Part shown: one piece after another, positions 54,330 to 64,000 of the stretch
How the letters are laid out: every line of letters begins with the position of its first letter
Position numbering within the stretch: the stretch's first letter is position 1
Assembly (NCBI RefSeq): GCF_900105095.1
Contig: NZ_LT629743.1
Span: 868,001 to 932,000, forward strand
Source of the DNA: Erythrobacter sp. HL-111
GTDB taxonomy: Bacteria; Pseudomonadota; Alphaproteobacteria; Sphingomonadales; Sphingomonadaceae
Length of the DNA: 64,000 nucleotides
Reading direction: 5' to 3'
Translations under genes and position numbers: made by a program
Notes under the pieces: generated by a model
What the model was told of the DNA's origin: nothing
The model's input: only the letters and a program-made list of their open reading frames with translations
Database searches by the model: none

Positions 54330-55132
54330 AGCGCCGACCGCAGCCGCTCCAGCCACAGCCGCTCGGCGCGCGGCGGACCCAGCGCCAGCGCGGCATCGAG
54401 CGCGGCGAGGCCGGCCGCTGCCCCCTCGACCTGCGCCAGCGTCAGCGCACGGCCCAGCGCCTCGGGCTCGTCGGGCAGGAGTTCGGCGACCAGCAGCGCC
54501 AGCCGCTCGACCTCCGTGGCGAGATCCTCGCCAAGCGCCGCCGACAGCTCGCCGCCCGCATCGGCATAGGCGGCGGTGAAGGCCAGTTCGAGCGCCAGCA
54601 GCACCGCGCCCAGCCGCTCGGGCCAGCGGGCGCGCGGGGGCAGATCGAAGGCGATCCCCGCCTCGCGCACCTTGGCCTTGGCGCGGGTGATCCGCAGGAA
54701 CATGGTCTGTTCGCCGACCACGAAAAGCTGCGCGATGCGGCGCACCGGCAAGCCGCAGATCACCTTCAGGGCCAGCGCCGCGCGCACCTCTGCCGCCAGC
54801 GCGGGGTGGCAGCAGATGAACAGCAGTCGCAGCCGTTCATCGGGGATCGGTTCGGGAAGCGTCAGGATCCCGGCCATGCCGGAAATCTCCGCCAGCGCGT
54901 CCGCCTTCCGCGCCTCGGAGCGGGCCTTGCGCAGGCCATCGAGCGCGCGGCGCCGCGCGGCCACGAACAGCCACGCGGCCACGTCGCGCGGCGGCTCGGC
55001 GAGCGCGAGAGCCGACGCGGCAGCTTCGGCAAAGGCGTCCTCCGCCGCATCGAGATCGCGCAGGGCAGCGGCCAGCGCGGCCACCACCCGGGGCCGCGCC
55101 GCCATGATCGCAGGCGCAAGGTCGCCCCTCAC
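54326..55132 (-). CDS. ECF RNA polymerase sigma factor (ECF42/SigJ-like), shortened
   Basis: A ~268-residue sigma factor of the type with a DUF6596-like extension. The region-2 like part is RVVAALAAALRDLDAAEDAFAEAA and WLFVAARRRALDGLRK. Region 4 is LKVICGLPVRRIAQLFVVGEQTMFLRITRAKAKV. The extension keeps RWPERLGAVLLALELAFTAAY and LLPDEPEAL, then ends early compared with the ~400 residues usual for the group. GTG 55132 is the best start; ATG 55105 is an alternative. The upstream YCII/DGPF gene is its standard genomic partner. It lies 10 bp after that gene. Confidence 0.8.
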   Translation of the reverse strand: MRGDLAPAIMAARPRVVAALAAALRDLDAAEDAFAEAAASALALAEPPRDVAAWLFVAARRRALDGLRKARSEARKADALAEISGMAGILTLPEPIPDERLRLLFICCHPALAAEVRAALALKVICGLPVRRIAQLFVVGEQTMFLRITRAKAKVREAGIAFDLPPRARWPERLGAVLLALELAFTAAYADAGGELSAALGEDLATEVERLALLVAELLPDEPEALGRALTLAQVEGAAAGLAALDAALALGPPRAERLWLERLRSAL

Positions 55133-55142
55133 CCCTCGGCCC

Positions 55143-55496
55143 TCACCCTTCCATCGGCCAGACCGGCCGCACCTCGATCCCGCCCCGGGGCACCGGGATG
55201 CGCCGCGCCCATTCGAGCGCCTCGTCGAGGCCGGGGACGTCGATGATGTGGAAGCCGCCGAGTTCCTCGTGGGTCTCGGCGAAGGGGCCGTCATGCAGGC
55301 TGACAGCGCCCCGATCGAAGCGCAGCGTGGTCGCGGTGGCGGCGGGTTTCAGCCGCTCGCCCGAGAACGGCACCCCGGCCGCGACCAGATCCTCGGCCAG
55401 CTTCATGTGGGCCGCCAGGGTCGCCTCCAGCAGCGCCGCGCCCTCGGAGCCGGCATAGGCGCTTTCATCCTCGTTGACCATCAGCATGAATTGCAT
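55143..55496 (-). CDS. YCII/DGPF-domain protein
   Basis: A 117-residue small cytoplasmic protein of the YCII-related (DGPF) family: MQFMLMVNEDESAYAG at the N-terminus, SLHDGPFAETHEELGGFHIIDV in the centre, and ALEWARRIPVPRGGIEVRPVW at the end. DGPF proteins are typically encoded beside ECF42 sigma factors, as here. Their molecular role is unknown. It probably forms an operon with the sigma factor gene. Confidence 0.92.
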   Translation of the reverse strand: MQFMLMVNEDESAYAGSEGAALLEATLAAHMKLAEDLVAAGVPFSGERLKPAATATTLRFDRGAVSLHDGPFAETHEELGGFHIIDVPGLDEALEWARRIPVPRGGIEVRPVWPMEG

Positions 55497-55665
55497 CGCA
55501 CATCTCCGTCATCGGCCCGGCCGCAACGGCGAGGCTCCGTCACGACGACGCGCCTGCCAAGCCGAATTCGACAACGGCGCGAAAATTTCTCCGCCGGAAC
55601 CGCGCCCGCGCCCGCTCGCTTGAAGGACAAAGGTCGAACACAAGGAACGATAGGGAGACATTCGC

Positions 55666-56337
55666 ATGACCCGCACCCTTTTCATCACCGGAGCTTCCTC
55701 CGGCATCGGCGCGGCCACGGCCCGCGCGGCCGCTCGGGCGGGCTGGAACGTCGCCCTGGTCGCCCGCTCGAAGGACAAGCTTGAAGCACTGGCGCAGGAA
55801 ATCGGCGACAAGGCGCTCGCCCTCCCCTGCGACGCGACCGATCGCGCTGCGGTCAAGGACGCGCTGGACGGGGCGGCGGACCATTTCGGCGGGCTCGACG
55901 CCGTCTTCGCCAATGCCGGGACCGGGGTGAAATCGCCGGGCGTCGAACACGGCGACCCGGACGAATGGCACCGCATGATCCACGTCAACATCCTCGCCGT
56001 GCTCTACGCCGCGCACGAGGGGATCCCGCATCTCAGGAAGACGAAGGGCCATTTCCTCGTCACCGGTTCCAAGGCGGGGCGCGACACCATGAAGGGCTCG
56101 GTCTATTCGGCGACCAAGTGGTTCGTCCACGGCTTCGGCGAGAACCTTGCCGAGGAGATGCGCGAATGGGGCGGATGCTGCACGGTGATCGCGCCGGGCA
56201 TGGTCAACACCGACTTCTTCGACGACGACATGCCGACCAAGATCCAGCCCGAGGACGTCGCAAGCGCGGTGGTCTATGCGCTCGAGCAGCCCCGGACCGC
56301 AGCGGTGCGCGAGATCTACATCATGCCGAACGACTAG
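55666..56337 (+). CDS. Short-chain dehydrogenase/reductase
   Basis: A 223-residue SDR. ITGASSGIGAATARAAARAG binds the cofactor; FANAGTGVKSPGVEHGD follows. The catalytic Ser is in LVTGSKAGRDTMKGS and Tyr/Lys in VYSATKWFV; IAPGMVNTDFFDD closes the pocket. GGGAGA lies 8 nt before the ATG. Its TAG stop shares CTAG (56334-56337) with the convergent cinA-like stop. The 169 bp upstream (55497-55665) hold only a promoter-sized gap with no recognised motif. Confidence 0.9.
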   Translation: MTRTLFITGASSGIGAATARAAARAGWNVALVARSKDKLEALAQEIGDKALALPCDATDRAAVKDALDGAADHFGGLDAVFANAGTGVKSPGVEHGDPDEWHRMIHVNILAVLYAAHEGIPHLRKTKGHFLVTGSKAGRDTMKGSVYSATKWFVHGFGENLAEEMREWGGCCTVIAPGMVNTDFFDDDMPTKIQPEDVASAVVYALEQPRTAAVREIYIMPND

Positions 56338-56830
56338 GCCGCTGCAAGCGTTCGTTCGAGCAGGTCGAGCGCGTTTCGGGTAAAGGCTGTCATGTTGGCG
56401 GTCCGGTCGCCGCTGCCGGTTTCCAGCACCGCGCAGACCTCGCCCGCCGGCCCGGCGAGCGCCGCAACGCTCCGCCCCGCAGGAGCACCCGTGGGATGGC
56501 TCGAGCCACCGACAGAGCCGCTTTCGGCAAGGCCCCATTCGGCCCCGAAATTGTCCCTGATCGCCCGCGCCTGCAGCGCGGCATAATCCTCGCTCGCCCC
56601 GCGCATCCCCTTGTAGGCATCGCGCGGGAGCGCGAAAAGCACGTCACGCGCCCGCAAGGAATAGACCACCCCGCCGCCGAGGAAGAAATCGAGCGCGCCC
56701 GGCACGGTGAGCAGGCTCGCGGCGATCAGGCCGCCCGTGGCCCCGTCCGCGACCGCGACCTTCTCGCCCCGCGCGCGCAGGGCCGCGGCGATGCGGCAGG
56801 CCTGCGGGTGAAGCTCGCGCAGGAGGTCCA

Positions 56831-56831
<1 letters not shown>
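56334..56831 (-). CDS. CinA C-terminal-like protein, catalytic motif degenerate
   Basis: A 165-residue protein resembling the stand-alone CinA C-terminal domain (nicotinamide-nucleotide amidohydrolase, PncC). In active members the N-terminal motif is close to AESCTGGLIAA; here it reads VADGATGGLIAAS, so the catalytic Ser position is Gly and the next Cys is Ala. The second part (VGGSSHPTGAPAGRSVAALAG) matches the usual GPGG...PVG region. Deamidation activity is therefore doubtful. It couples to ligA by a 1-bp overlap (TGATG). Confidence 0.78.
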
Positions 56832-59451
<2,620 letters not shown>

Positions 59452-59490
59452 CGCTCGTGCGCGCTGGCGGAGAGGGTCGCCTGCGGCCCC

Positions 59491-59601
59491 ACCACCCCCA
59501 ACCCCCTCCTCCAAGGAGGAGGGGGCTTCCTTTCCCCCCCTCCTTCCCATCCCGGCCTTCGCCGGGACAGGCATCCGGGTCGGGGGGCGGTTCCTTTCCT
59601 T
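59491..59601. repeat. Direct repeat copy upstream of the DUF559 core (modules P+Q)
   Basis: Same order and orientation as 59042-59158: ACCACCCCCAACCCCCTCC, CTCCTCC-AA-GGAGGAG, then CCCATCCCGGC-CTTC-GCCGGGACAGGCAT and GGGGCGGTTCCTTTCC. It stays open in the DUF559 frame, encoding [20 protein letters not shown] and EEGVGGGG. The recN stop lies 9 bp beyond it. With 59452-59490 it fills the gap between the DUF559 gene and recN. Confidence 0.85.
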
Positions 59602-59609
59602 CTGCAAGA

Positions 59610-61277
59610 TCACACCCCCTCCAGCAGCCGATCCGCCTGCGCGCGCGCCTCTGGCGTCACCTCGGCCCCCGAAAGCATCCGCGCGATTTCCTCCTGTCGC
59701 CCGGCGCTGTCGAGCAGGACCACGCTCGTCTTCGTCACCGTGCCGGAGGACGCCTTGGCGATGAGGTAATGGGTGGACCCCCGCGCCGCGACCTGCGGCG
59801 AGTGCGTGACCGCCAATAACTGCCCCTCCTCGCTCGCCAGCCGCGCCAGCCGCTCGCCGATGGCGCTGGCCACCGCACCGCCCACGCCGCGGTCGATCTC
59901 GTCGAAAATGATCGTCGCCGCCCCGCCCTTTTCCGCCAGAGCCACTTTCAGCGCGAGGATGAAGCGCGAGAGTTCGCCCCCGCTCGCGATCTTGGCGAGC
60001 GGGGCGAAATCCGCGCCGGGATTGGTCGCGATCAGGAATTCCACCGCGTCGCGGCCCAGCGCGCCCCATTTGTCCTCCGGCAGGTCGGTGATCGCCGTGC
60101 GGAACCGGGCGGCGTCGAGTTTCAGCGGCGCAAGCTCGGCCGCCACCGCCTTGTCGAGCCGCTTCGCCGCCGCCACGCGCGCCGCGTGCGCCTTGTCCGC
60201 CGCCGCGATATAGGCCGCGCGCGCCTCGCGCGCCGCCTTTTCGAGCGCGCCGAGCTGCTCCTCCCCGCCTTCGATCGCCTCCAGTCGGCGCCGCATTTGC
60301 TCCATCAGGGCGGGCAGTTCGTCGACCTCGCAGCGGTGCTTGCGGGCGAGCGCGCGCAGGTCGAACAGGCGCGTCTCCGCCGCCTCCAGCGCGGCCGGAT
60401 CGTGCACCAGCGCCTCGGCCGCACGCTCCAGCTTTTCCTCCGCCTCGCCCGCCTCGATCACCGCCCGGTCGAGCGCGGCCAGCGCCTCGGCGAGCAACGG
60501 GTGTTCCCCGGCGATCCGGTCGAGCCTGCGCGCCGCGACCCGCAGGCTCGCGAGCGGGGATTCCGAACCCTCCCAGACGTGGCGCAGTTCCTCCAGCTCG
60601 CCCGACAGCCGCTCGCCTTTCTGGAGGTCGATGCGCTGGGCGGCGAGGCGTTCCTCCTCGCCCTGCTCCGGCGTCAGCGCGTCGAGTTCGGCGAGGTGCG
60701 CGCGCAGCAGGTCCTCGTCCGCCTTGGCCTGTTCGGCCTCGGCCCGCGCTTCGGCAAGCCGGGCCTCGGCCTTCGCGAAACCGCGCCATGCGGCACCGAG
60801 CGCGGCGAGGTCGGTCCCGGCATAGCGGTCGAGCAGGTCGCGGTGGCCGCGCGGGTTGACGAGGCCGCGGTCGTCGTGCTGGCCGTGGAGTTCGACCAGG
60901 GCCGGCGCGAGCGCGCGCAGCAGGGCGACGCTCGCCGACTGGTCGTTGACGAAGGCCTTGGATCCGCCGTCCGCCTTGACCTGCCGCCGGATCAGCAGCG
61001 GTTCGCCCGGCTCGATCTCGATCCCCGCATCCTCGAGCGCCTCGGCAATGCTGGCGGGAAGATCGGAGAATTCGAAGCTTGCGGTGACGCTCGCCTTTTC
61101 CGCGCCCGCGCGCACCAGCGCCGTCTCCGCCCGGTCGCCGAGCACGAGGCCGAGTGCATCGAGCAGGATCGACTTGCCCGCCCCCGTCTCGCCCGTGAGC
61201 ACGCCGAGCCCGCCGCGAAACTCGAGATCGAGCGCTTCGATGAGGACGATGTTGCGGATCGAAAGCCGGGTCAGCAT
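59610..61277 (-). CDS. recN: DNA repair protein RecN
   Basis: A 555-residue SMC-like ATPase for double-strand-break repair. The N-terminal LSIRNIVLIEALDLEF and Walker A TGETGAGKSILLDAL open the protein. A long Ala/Glu/Leu-rich coiled coil occupies ~150-390. The C-terminal half has LSRFILALKVAL, Walker B ATIIFDEIDRGVGG and LAVTHSPQVAARG. Length is normal. It is upstream of the DUF559 cassette and ligA, while bamD precedes it after 161 bp; that gap contains only short GC-rich inverted repeats. Confidence 0.95.
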   Translation of the reverse strand: MLTRLSIRNIVLIEALDLEFRGGLGVLTGETGAGKSILLDALGLVLGDRAETALVRAGAEKASVTASFEFSDLPASIAEALEDAGIEIEPGEPLLIRRQVKADGGSKAFVNDQSASVALLRALAPALVELHGQHDDRGLVNPRGHRDLLDRYAGTDLAALGAAWRGFAKAEARLAEARAEAEQAKADEDLLRAHLAELDALTPEQGEEERLAAQRIDLQKGERLSGELEELRHVWEGSESPLASLRVAARRLDRIAGEHPLLAEALAALDRAVIEAGEAEEKLERAAEALVHDPAALEAAETRLFDLRALARKHRCEVDELPALMEQMRRRLEAIEGGEEQLGALEKAAREARAAYIAAADKAHAARVAAAKRLDKAVAAELAPLKLDAARFRTAITDLPEDKWGALGRDAVEFLIATNPGADFAPLAKIASGGELSRFILALKVALAEKGGAATIIFDEIDRGVGGAVASAIGERLARLASEEGQLLAVTHSPQVAARGSTHYLIAKASSGTVTKTSVVLLDSAGRQEEIARMLSGAEVTPEARAQADRLLEGV

Positions 61278-61438
61278 GGCGCGATCCTGTTAGCCCAAGC
61301 CCGCCGCCCGGTCACGCGTGGAGAGGGCGATTGCGAACAGCTATCGCAGCGCACCGTTCGCAGGCGGGATCGAATGGCGCGGGGGCATCGCCGGCCCGGC
61401 CCGCGGGCGAGCAGCCGGGTGCAGGCGCCTGCGCGCGC

Positions 61439-62233
61439 CTAGCTCGGCACCACGCCTTGCGCGTGCCGGTCGACCAGCTCGTAGGCTTTCTCGTACCATT
61501 CGCTGCCCGGATAGTTCGCCCCCAGCACCGCGGTGTATTTCACCGCTTCCTCCGGGATGCCGAGCGCGAGGTTGCTTTCGGCGAGGCGATAGAGCGCCTC
61601 GGGCGTGTGGCTGGTGGTGTCGAAATCCTCGATCACGTTGCGGAACCGGATCGAGGCGGCCAGCCACTGGCCGGAACGCTGGTAGAAGCGCCCGATCTCC
61701 ATCTCCTTGCCCGCGAGGTGATCGACGACAAGGTCGAGCTTCAGCCGCGCATCGGCCGCGTATTCGGTCTGCGGGAACCGCCGGTTGACCTCCTCGAGCG
61801 CGATCTGCGCCTGCTCGGTGATCTTCTGGTCGCGGTTCACGTCGCTGATCTGTTCGTAATAGCTCAGCGCGATCAGGTAATAGGCGTAGGGCGCGTCCTT
61901 GTTCCCCGGGTGGATCGACAGGAACCGCTGCGCGTTCTGGATCGCCTTGTTGTAATCGCGCGCGAGGTAGTAGCTGAACGCGCTCATCAGCTGCGCGCGG
62001 CGGGCCCAGGGCGAATAGGGATGCTGGCGCTCGACCTCGTCGAACAGCGCCGCGGCGAGCACCGTGTTCCCCCGGTCGAGCCGCCGCTGCGCCTCGCCGT
62101 AGAGCGATTCGACGTCGCGCGCGACATAGGCGACATCCTCGTTCGCCGATCCGCCGCCGCAGGCGCTCGTGGCGAGGGCGGCCGCACCGATCAGCACGGC
62201 GCGCGAAAGCATGGTCTTGATCCGGGTCTTCAT
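61439..62233 (-). CDS. bamD: Outer-membrane protein assembly factor BamD
   Basis: A 264-residue lipoprotein of the BAM complex that inserts beta-barrel proteins in the outer membrane. The lipobox is ATSACGG (Cys25). Five TPR-like helical pairs follow (ALFDEVERQHPYSPWARRAQLM, AFSYYLARDYNKAIQNAQRFL, FPQTEYAADARLKLDLV, SGQWLAASIRFRNVI, TPEALYRLAESNLALG). The start 62233 is the natural one. Promoter region lies in the 101 bp before the divergent hypothetical gene. lpxC, a frequent neighbour, is not present. Confidence 0.95.
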   Translation of the reverse strand: MKTRIKTMLSRAVLIGAAALATSACGGGSANEDVAYVARDVESLYGEAQRRLDRGNTVLAAALFDEVERQHPYSPWARRAQLMSAFSYYLARDYNKAIQNAQRFLSIHPGNKDAPYAYYLIALSYYEQISDVNRDQKITEQAQIALEEVNRRFPQTEYAADARLKLDLVVDHLAGKEMEIGRFYQRSGQWLAASIRFRNVIEDFDTTSHTPEALYRLAESNLALGIPEEAVKYTAVLGANYPGSEWYEKAYELVDRHAQGVVPS

Positions 62234-62334
62234 GGCGCAGGCGTATAGCTTCGCCCTCGCTGAACGCCAAGTGAAGCTTGCCGCCCTCCCCCGGCCGATT
62301 TCCTACCCCGCCAATTTGTGCTCCAACCCGCGCC

Positions 62335-63171
62335 ATGACCCGCCGCGCCGACCCCCGCACCACCCGCCTGCCCGTCCGCGATGTCCTCGCAAAGGGCGGC
62401 GAGCTTCCCGACTTCACCCCCGTGCCGCGCAAGTGCACGCGCCACGACGGCTGGACCCCGCAGCGCCAGCGCGACTTCATCGAGGCGCTCGCCGACACCG
62501 GCTCGGTCGAGGCGGCGTGCCGGGCCGTCGACATGAGCCAGGCCGGCGTCTACCACCTGCGCCGCCAGCCCGGTGCGGAAAGCTTCCGCAAGGCCTGGGC
62601 CGCCGCGCTCGAGCTCGGCGTCGAACGGCTCGAGGACGTCGCGATGGAGCGCGCGCTCAACGGCGTCGAGGAGGAATATTATTCCCACGGCGAACTCGTC
62701 GCCAAGCGGCGCCGCTACAACGACCGGCTGCTGATGTTCATGCTGCGCAACCGCGCCCCCGAACGCTTCGCCGAAGGCGGCGCCAAGGGCCTCAACGCGG
62801 TCGGCAAGATGGAGGTCGAGCGGCTCCGAAAGGAATGGCGCGCCGAATGGGAGGCGGAGCGCGACAGCGTCACCCCGCAGGAAATCCGCGCCAGCATCGA
62901 TGCGAAGATCGCCGCGATCCGCTCGCGCATAGAGGCCGATCACGCGCGCGAATGGGCGAAGCTGTCGGACGAGACGCGCGCGGCGTGGGAACGCTTCGTG
63001 GAGCTGCGCGACCGCGACCTCGCCGCGCTGCAGGCCGACGAGGACACGCGCCGCCTGGTGGCCGAAGGCCCGCGCAAGGACGTGCAATACCCGCCCCCGC
63101 CCAAGCGCGCGAAACCGCAGCCGCCGCCGCGCAGGACGGTGCACCGGCTGACCGACGAAGGCTGGGACTGA
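62335..63171 (+). CDS. Hypothetical protein with HTH/terminase-small-subunit-like N-terminus
   Basis: A 278-residue protein. Residues ~36-85 (DGWTPQRQRDFIEALADTGSVEAACRAVDMSQAGVYHLRRQ) look like a helix-turn-helix of the phage terminase small-subunit/homeodomain-like type. A charged helical region with probable coiled coil follows (RKEWRAEWEAERDSVTPQEI to DHAREWAKL), and the C-terminus is Pro/Lys-rich (YPPPPKRAKPQPPPRRT). No phage genes surround it, so it is probably a conserved alphaproteobacterial DNA-binding protein. Function unknown. Confidence 0.75.
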   Translation: MTRRADPRTTRLPVRDVLAKGGELPDFTPVPRKCTRHDGWTPQRQRDFIEALADTGSVEAACRAVDMSQAGVYHLRRQPGAESFRKAWAAALELGVERLEDVAMERALNGVEEEYYSHGELVAKRRRYNDRLLMFMLRNRAPERFAEGGAKGLNAVGKMEVERLRKEWRAEWEAERDSVTPQEIRASIDAKIAAIRSRIEADHAREWAKLSDETRAAWERFVELRDRDLAALQADEDTRRLVAEGPRKDVQYPPPPKRAKPQPPPRRTVHRLTDEGWD

Positions 63172-63182
63172 CGCTGCCCCGG

Positions 63183-63238
63183 CCCCTCCCAACAGAGGAG
63201 GGGGTCAGGGGCGGTTGCGAGCGAGGCGCGCGTCCGGC
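63183..63238. repeat. Direct repeat copy left of ccdAB
   Basis: CCCCTCCC-AACAGA-GGAGGGG followed by GTCAGGGGCGGTTGCGAGCGAG and GCGCGCGTCCGGC. Its right part closely matches 63918-63974 in the same orientation (GGTGGCGAGCG, GCGAGCGTCCGGC). Confidence 0.75.
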
Positions 63239-63246
63239 AGCAGCTT

Positions 63247-63271
63247 GATGCATATGATCGATGCATATATC
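63247..63271. promoter_or_regulatory. Tandem 13-bp repeats and probable promoter/operator of ccdAB
   Basis: GATGCATAT occurs at 63247-63255 and again at 63260-63268, a 13-bp period, each with an ATGCAT palindrome. The AT-rich block stands out from its GC-rich surroundings. TATATC at 63266-63271 could be a -10 box placing the transcript start within a few bases of the GTG at 63280, which would mean leaderless translation. It probably also binds the CcdA/CcdB complex. Confidence 0.6.
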
Positions 63272-63279
63272 CTGCCCGC

Positions 63280-63540
63280 GTGACCCGCCGCACCGCCGCC
63301 CGCCTCACCCCGCCCGATGGCCCCCGCAAGCGCACGACGCTGACCATCCGTCCCGATTACCTCGCGGCGGCCCGGCGGCTCGGGATCACCATATCCGAGG
63401 CCGCCGAACGAGGCCTCGCCGACGCCATCCGCGAGGCGGAGGCGGCCGAGTGGCGCGAGGAAAACCGCGCCGCGATCGATGCGGCGAACGACTGGGTCGA
63501 GTCGAACGGCCTGCCGCTCAAGGATCACCGCCTGTTCTGA
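63280..63540 (+). CDS. ccdA: CcdA-like antitoxin (type II toxin-antitoxin)
   Basis: An 86-residue basic-then-acidic protein that starts at GTG 63280. The N-terminal ribbon-helix-helix part is RKRTTLTIRPDYLAAARRLGITISEAAERGL. The acidic C-terminal half ending in WREENRAAIDAANDWVESNGLPLKDHRLF matches the toxin-binding tail of CcdA (which has AFI/NDW-like sequence). The stop overlaps the toxin start (TGATG). The pair lies between two direct repeat copies. Confidence 0.85.
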   Translation: MTRRTAARLTPPDGPRKRTTLTIRPDYLAAARRLGITISEAAERGLADAIREAEAAEWREENRAAIDAANDWVESNGLPLKDHRLF

Positions 63541-63839
63541 TGGCCCGCTTCGACGTGTTCGCCCTGCGTGGGAGCGGAACGCCGGTGGTCGATTGCCAGG
63601 CGGACCTCCTCGCCGACCTCAGGACCCGCGTGGTCGCCCCGCTGCTCCCGGCGGACAAGGCCCCTCCCCCGGCGCGCCACCTCAACCCGGTGTTCGAGGT
63701 GGGCGGCGAGCGCTTCGTGCTGATGACGCAGCTGCTCTCGGCGGTCGAGCAGCGGGAGCTGGGGGAGAAGGTCGCCACGCTCGACGGCGAGGGCGAGCGG
63801 GTGCTGGCAGCGCTGGATTTTTTGGTGAGCGGGGTTTGA
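63540..63839 (+). CDS. ccdB: CcdB-like toxin (gyrase poison family)
   Basis: A 99-residue CcdB-family protein: MARFDVFALRGSGTPVVDCQADLL, then RVVAPLLPADKAPPPARHLNPVFEVGGERFVLMTQ, and the C-terminus AALDFLVSGV. In F-plasmid CcdB the last residues (Trp-Gly-Ile) are needed for gyrase poisoning; here the Trp is Ser, as in chromosomal CcdB relatives that end with DFLxxGx. Toxicity is likely but not certain. Coupled to the antitoxin by a 1-bp overlap. Confidence 0.88.
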   Translation: MARFDVFALRGSGTPVVDCQADLLADLRTRVVAPLLPADKAPPPARHLNPVFEVGGERFVLMTQLLSAVEQRELGEKVATLDGEGERVLAALDFLVSGV

Positions 63840-63849
63840 GGGCCGCCAT

Positions 63850-63974
63850 CCTCCCCTTCAGGGGAGGGGGACCATCCGCAGGATGGTGGAGGGGCACACG
63901 GCCCCGGCGCAACAAAGCCCCCTCCTCACCGAGGAGGGGGTTGGGGGTGGTGGCGAGCGGGGCGAGCGTCCGGC
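63850..63974. repeat. Two palindromic repeat copies right of ccdAB
   Basis: The first copy (63850-63894) reads CCTCCCC-TTCA-GGGGAGG then GGGACCA-TCCGCAGGA-TGGTGGAGGGG, the same layout as the reverse complement of 13200-13242. The second (63918-63974) is CCCCCTCCTC-ACC-GAGGAGGGGG, then TTGGGGGTGGTGGCGAGCG, matching module P elsewhere and the copy at 63183-63238. No gene was seen from 63840 to the window end. Confidence 0.8.
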
Positions 63975-64000
63975 GGGGCGAGGCTGCCGCCTCGCAAGCA

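Noticed and set aside
62335..63171. Prophage remnant
   Set aside because: A single terminase-like HTH is not enough. No integrase, capsid, portal or att-like sequence was seen, and composition matches the surroundings.

Overview
The window is a GC-rich (roughly two-thirds G+C) chromosomal segment from an alphaproteobacterium. It most likely comes from Sphingomonadales, family Erythrobacteraceae (Erythrobacter-like). This is inferred from protein character, from the exosortase A (XrtA/PEP-CTERM) exopolysaccharide genes, and from the neighbourhoods ispE/N-formylglutamate amidohydrolase, ETF-QO/UDG-like/lytic transglycosylase/moaB and bamD/recN/ligA. No rRNA, tRNA, CRISPR array, prophage or classical insertion sequence was seen. 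Genes are packed tightly, often with ATGA, GTGA or TGATG overlaps, and no gap without a gene exceeds about 250 bp.

Layout. 1-6700: the end of an XrtA exopolysaccharide cluster (export lipoprotein, PLP-dependent decarboxylase, acyl-CoA ligase, then divergently FemAB-like transferase, acyl carrier protein and two alpha/beta hydrolases). 6700-15000: mainly minus-strand metabolism and RNA modification (RlmD-like methyltransferase, NAD(P)HX repair enzyme, lipoprotein, ilvD, N-formylglutamate amidohydrolase, ispE, ETF-ubiquinone oxidoreductase). 15000-20400: plus-strand UDG-like protein, lytic transglycosylase, moaB, Ca2+/cation antiporter and radical SAM protein. 20400-30200: DUF1330 protein, acyl-CoA synthetase, OmpA-type porin, dnaE, glutathione peroxidase, a frameshifted small gene, lolD and lolC/E. 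30400-43000: purF, SDR, PilZ protein, serine hydrolase, photolyase, two membrane proteins, HSL-type esterase, rppH, GST, TPR protein, rsmB-like and guaB. 43100-48600: a frameshifted M28 peptidase, a 3-hydroxybutyrate-dehydrogenase-like SDR, a zinc metallopeptidase and a phytase-like/cyclophilin fusion. 48600-51900: a parDE toxin-antitoxin pair facing sdhCDA; no sdhB is present. 52000-56800: SDRs, prmA, a TIGR02117-type protein, an ECF sigma factor with a YCII/DGPF partner, and a CinA-like protein. 56800-62200: ligA, a DUF559 nuclease, recN and bamD. 62300-64000: an HTH-like hypothetical protein and a ccdAB toxin-antitoxin pair.

The most unusual signal is a modular family of G/C-rich palindromic repeats of about 50-130 bp. 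Copies lie between genes (13117-13243, 41393-41530, 63183-63238, 63850-63974). Others are inserted in frame inside two essential genes (ispE and ligA). A direct pair brackets and extends the reading frame of a DUF559 (Vsr-like) nuclease gene, and another direct pair brackets ccdAB. Repeat arms also lie at Shine-Dalgarno distance ahead of ispE and rsmB. This resembles Rickettsia palindromic elements combined with a REP/RAYT-like arrangement, with DUF559 as a speculative mobilising enzyme.

Other points of interest are two probable single-base frameshifts, three convergent gene pairs that share one CTAG as both stop codons, a phytase-like/cyclophilin fusion, and degenerate active sites in the CinA-like and UDG-like proteins.
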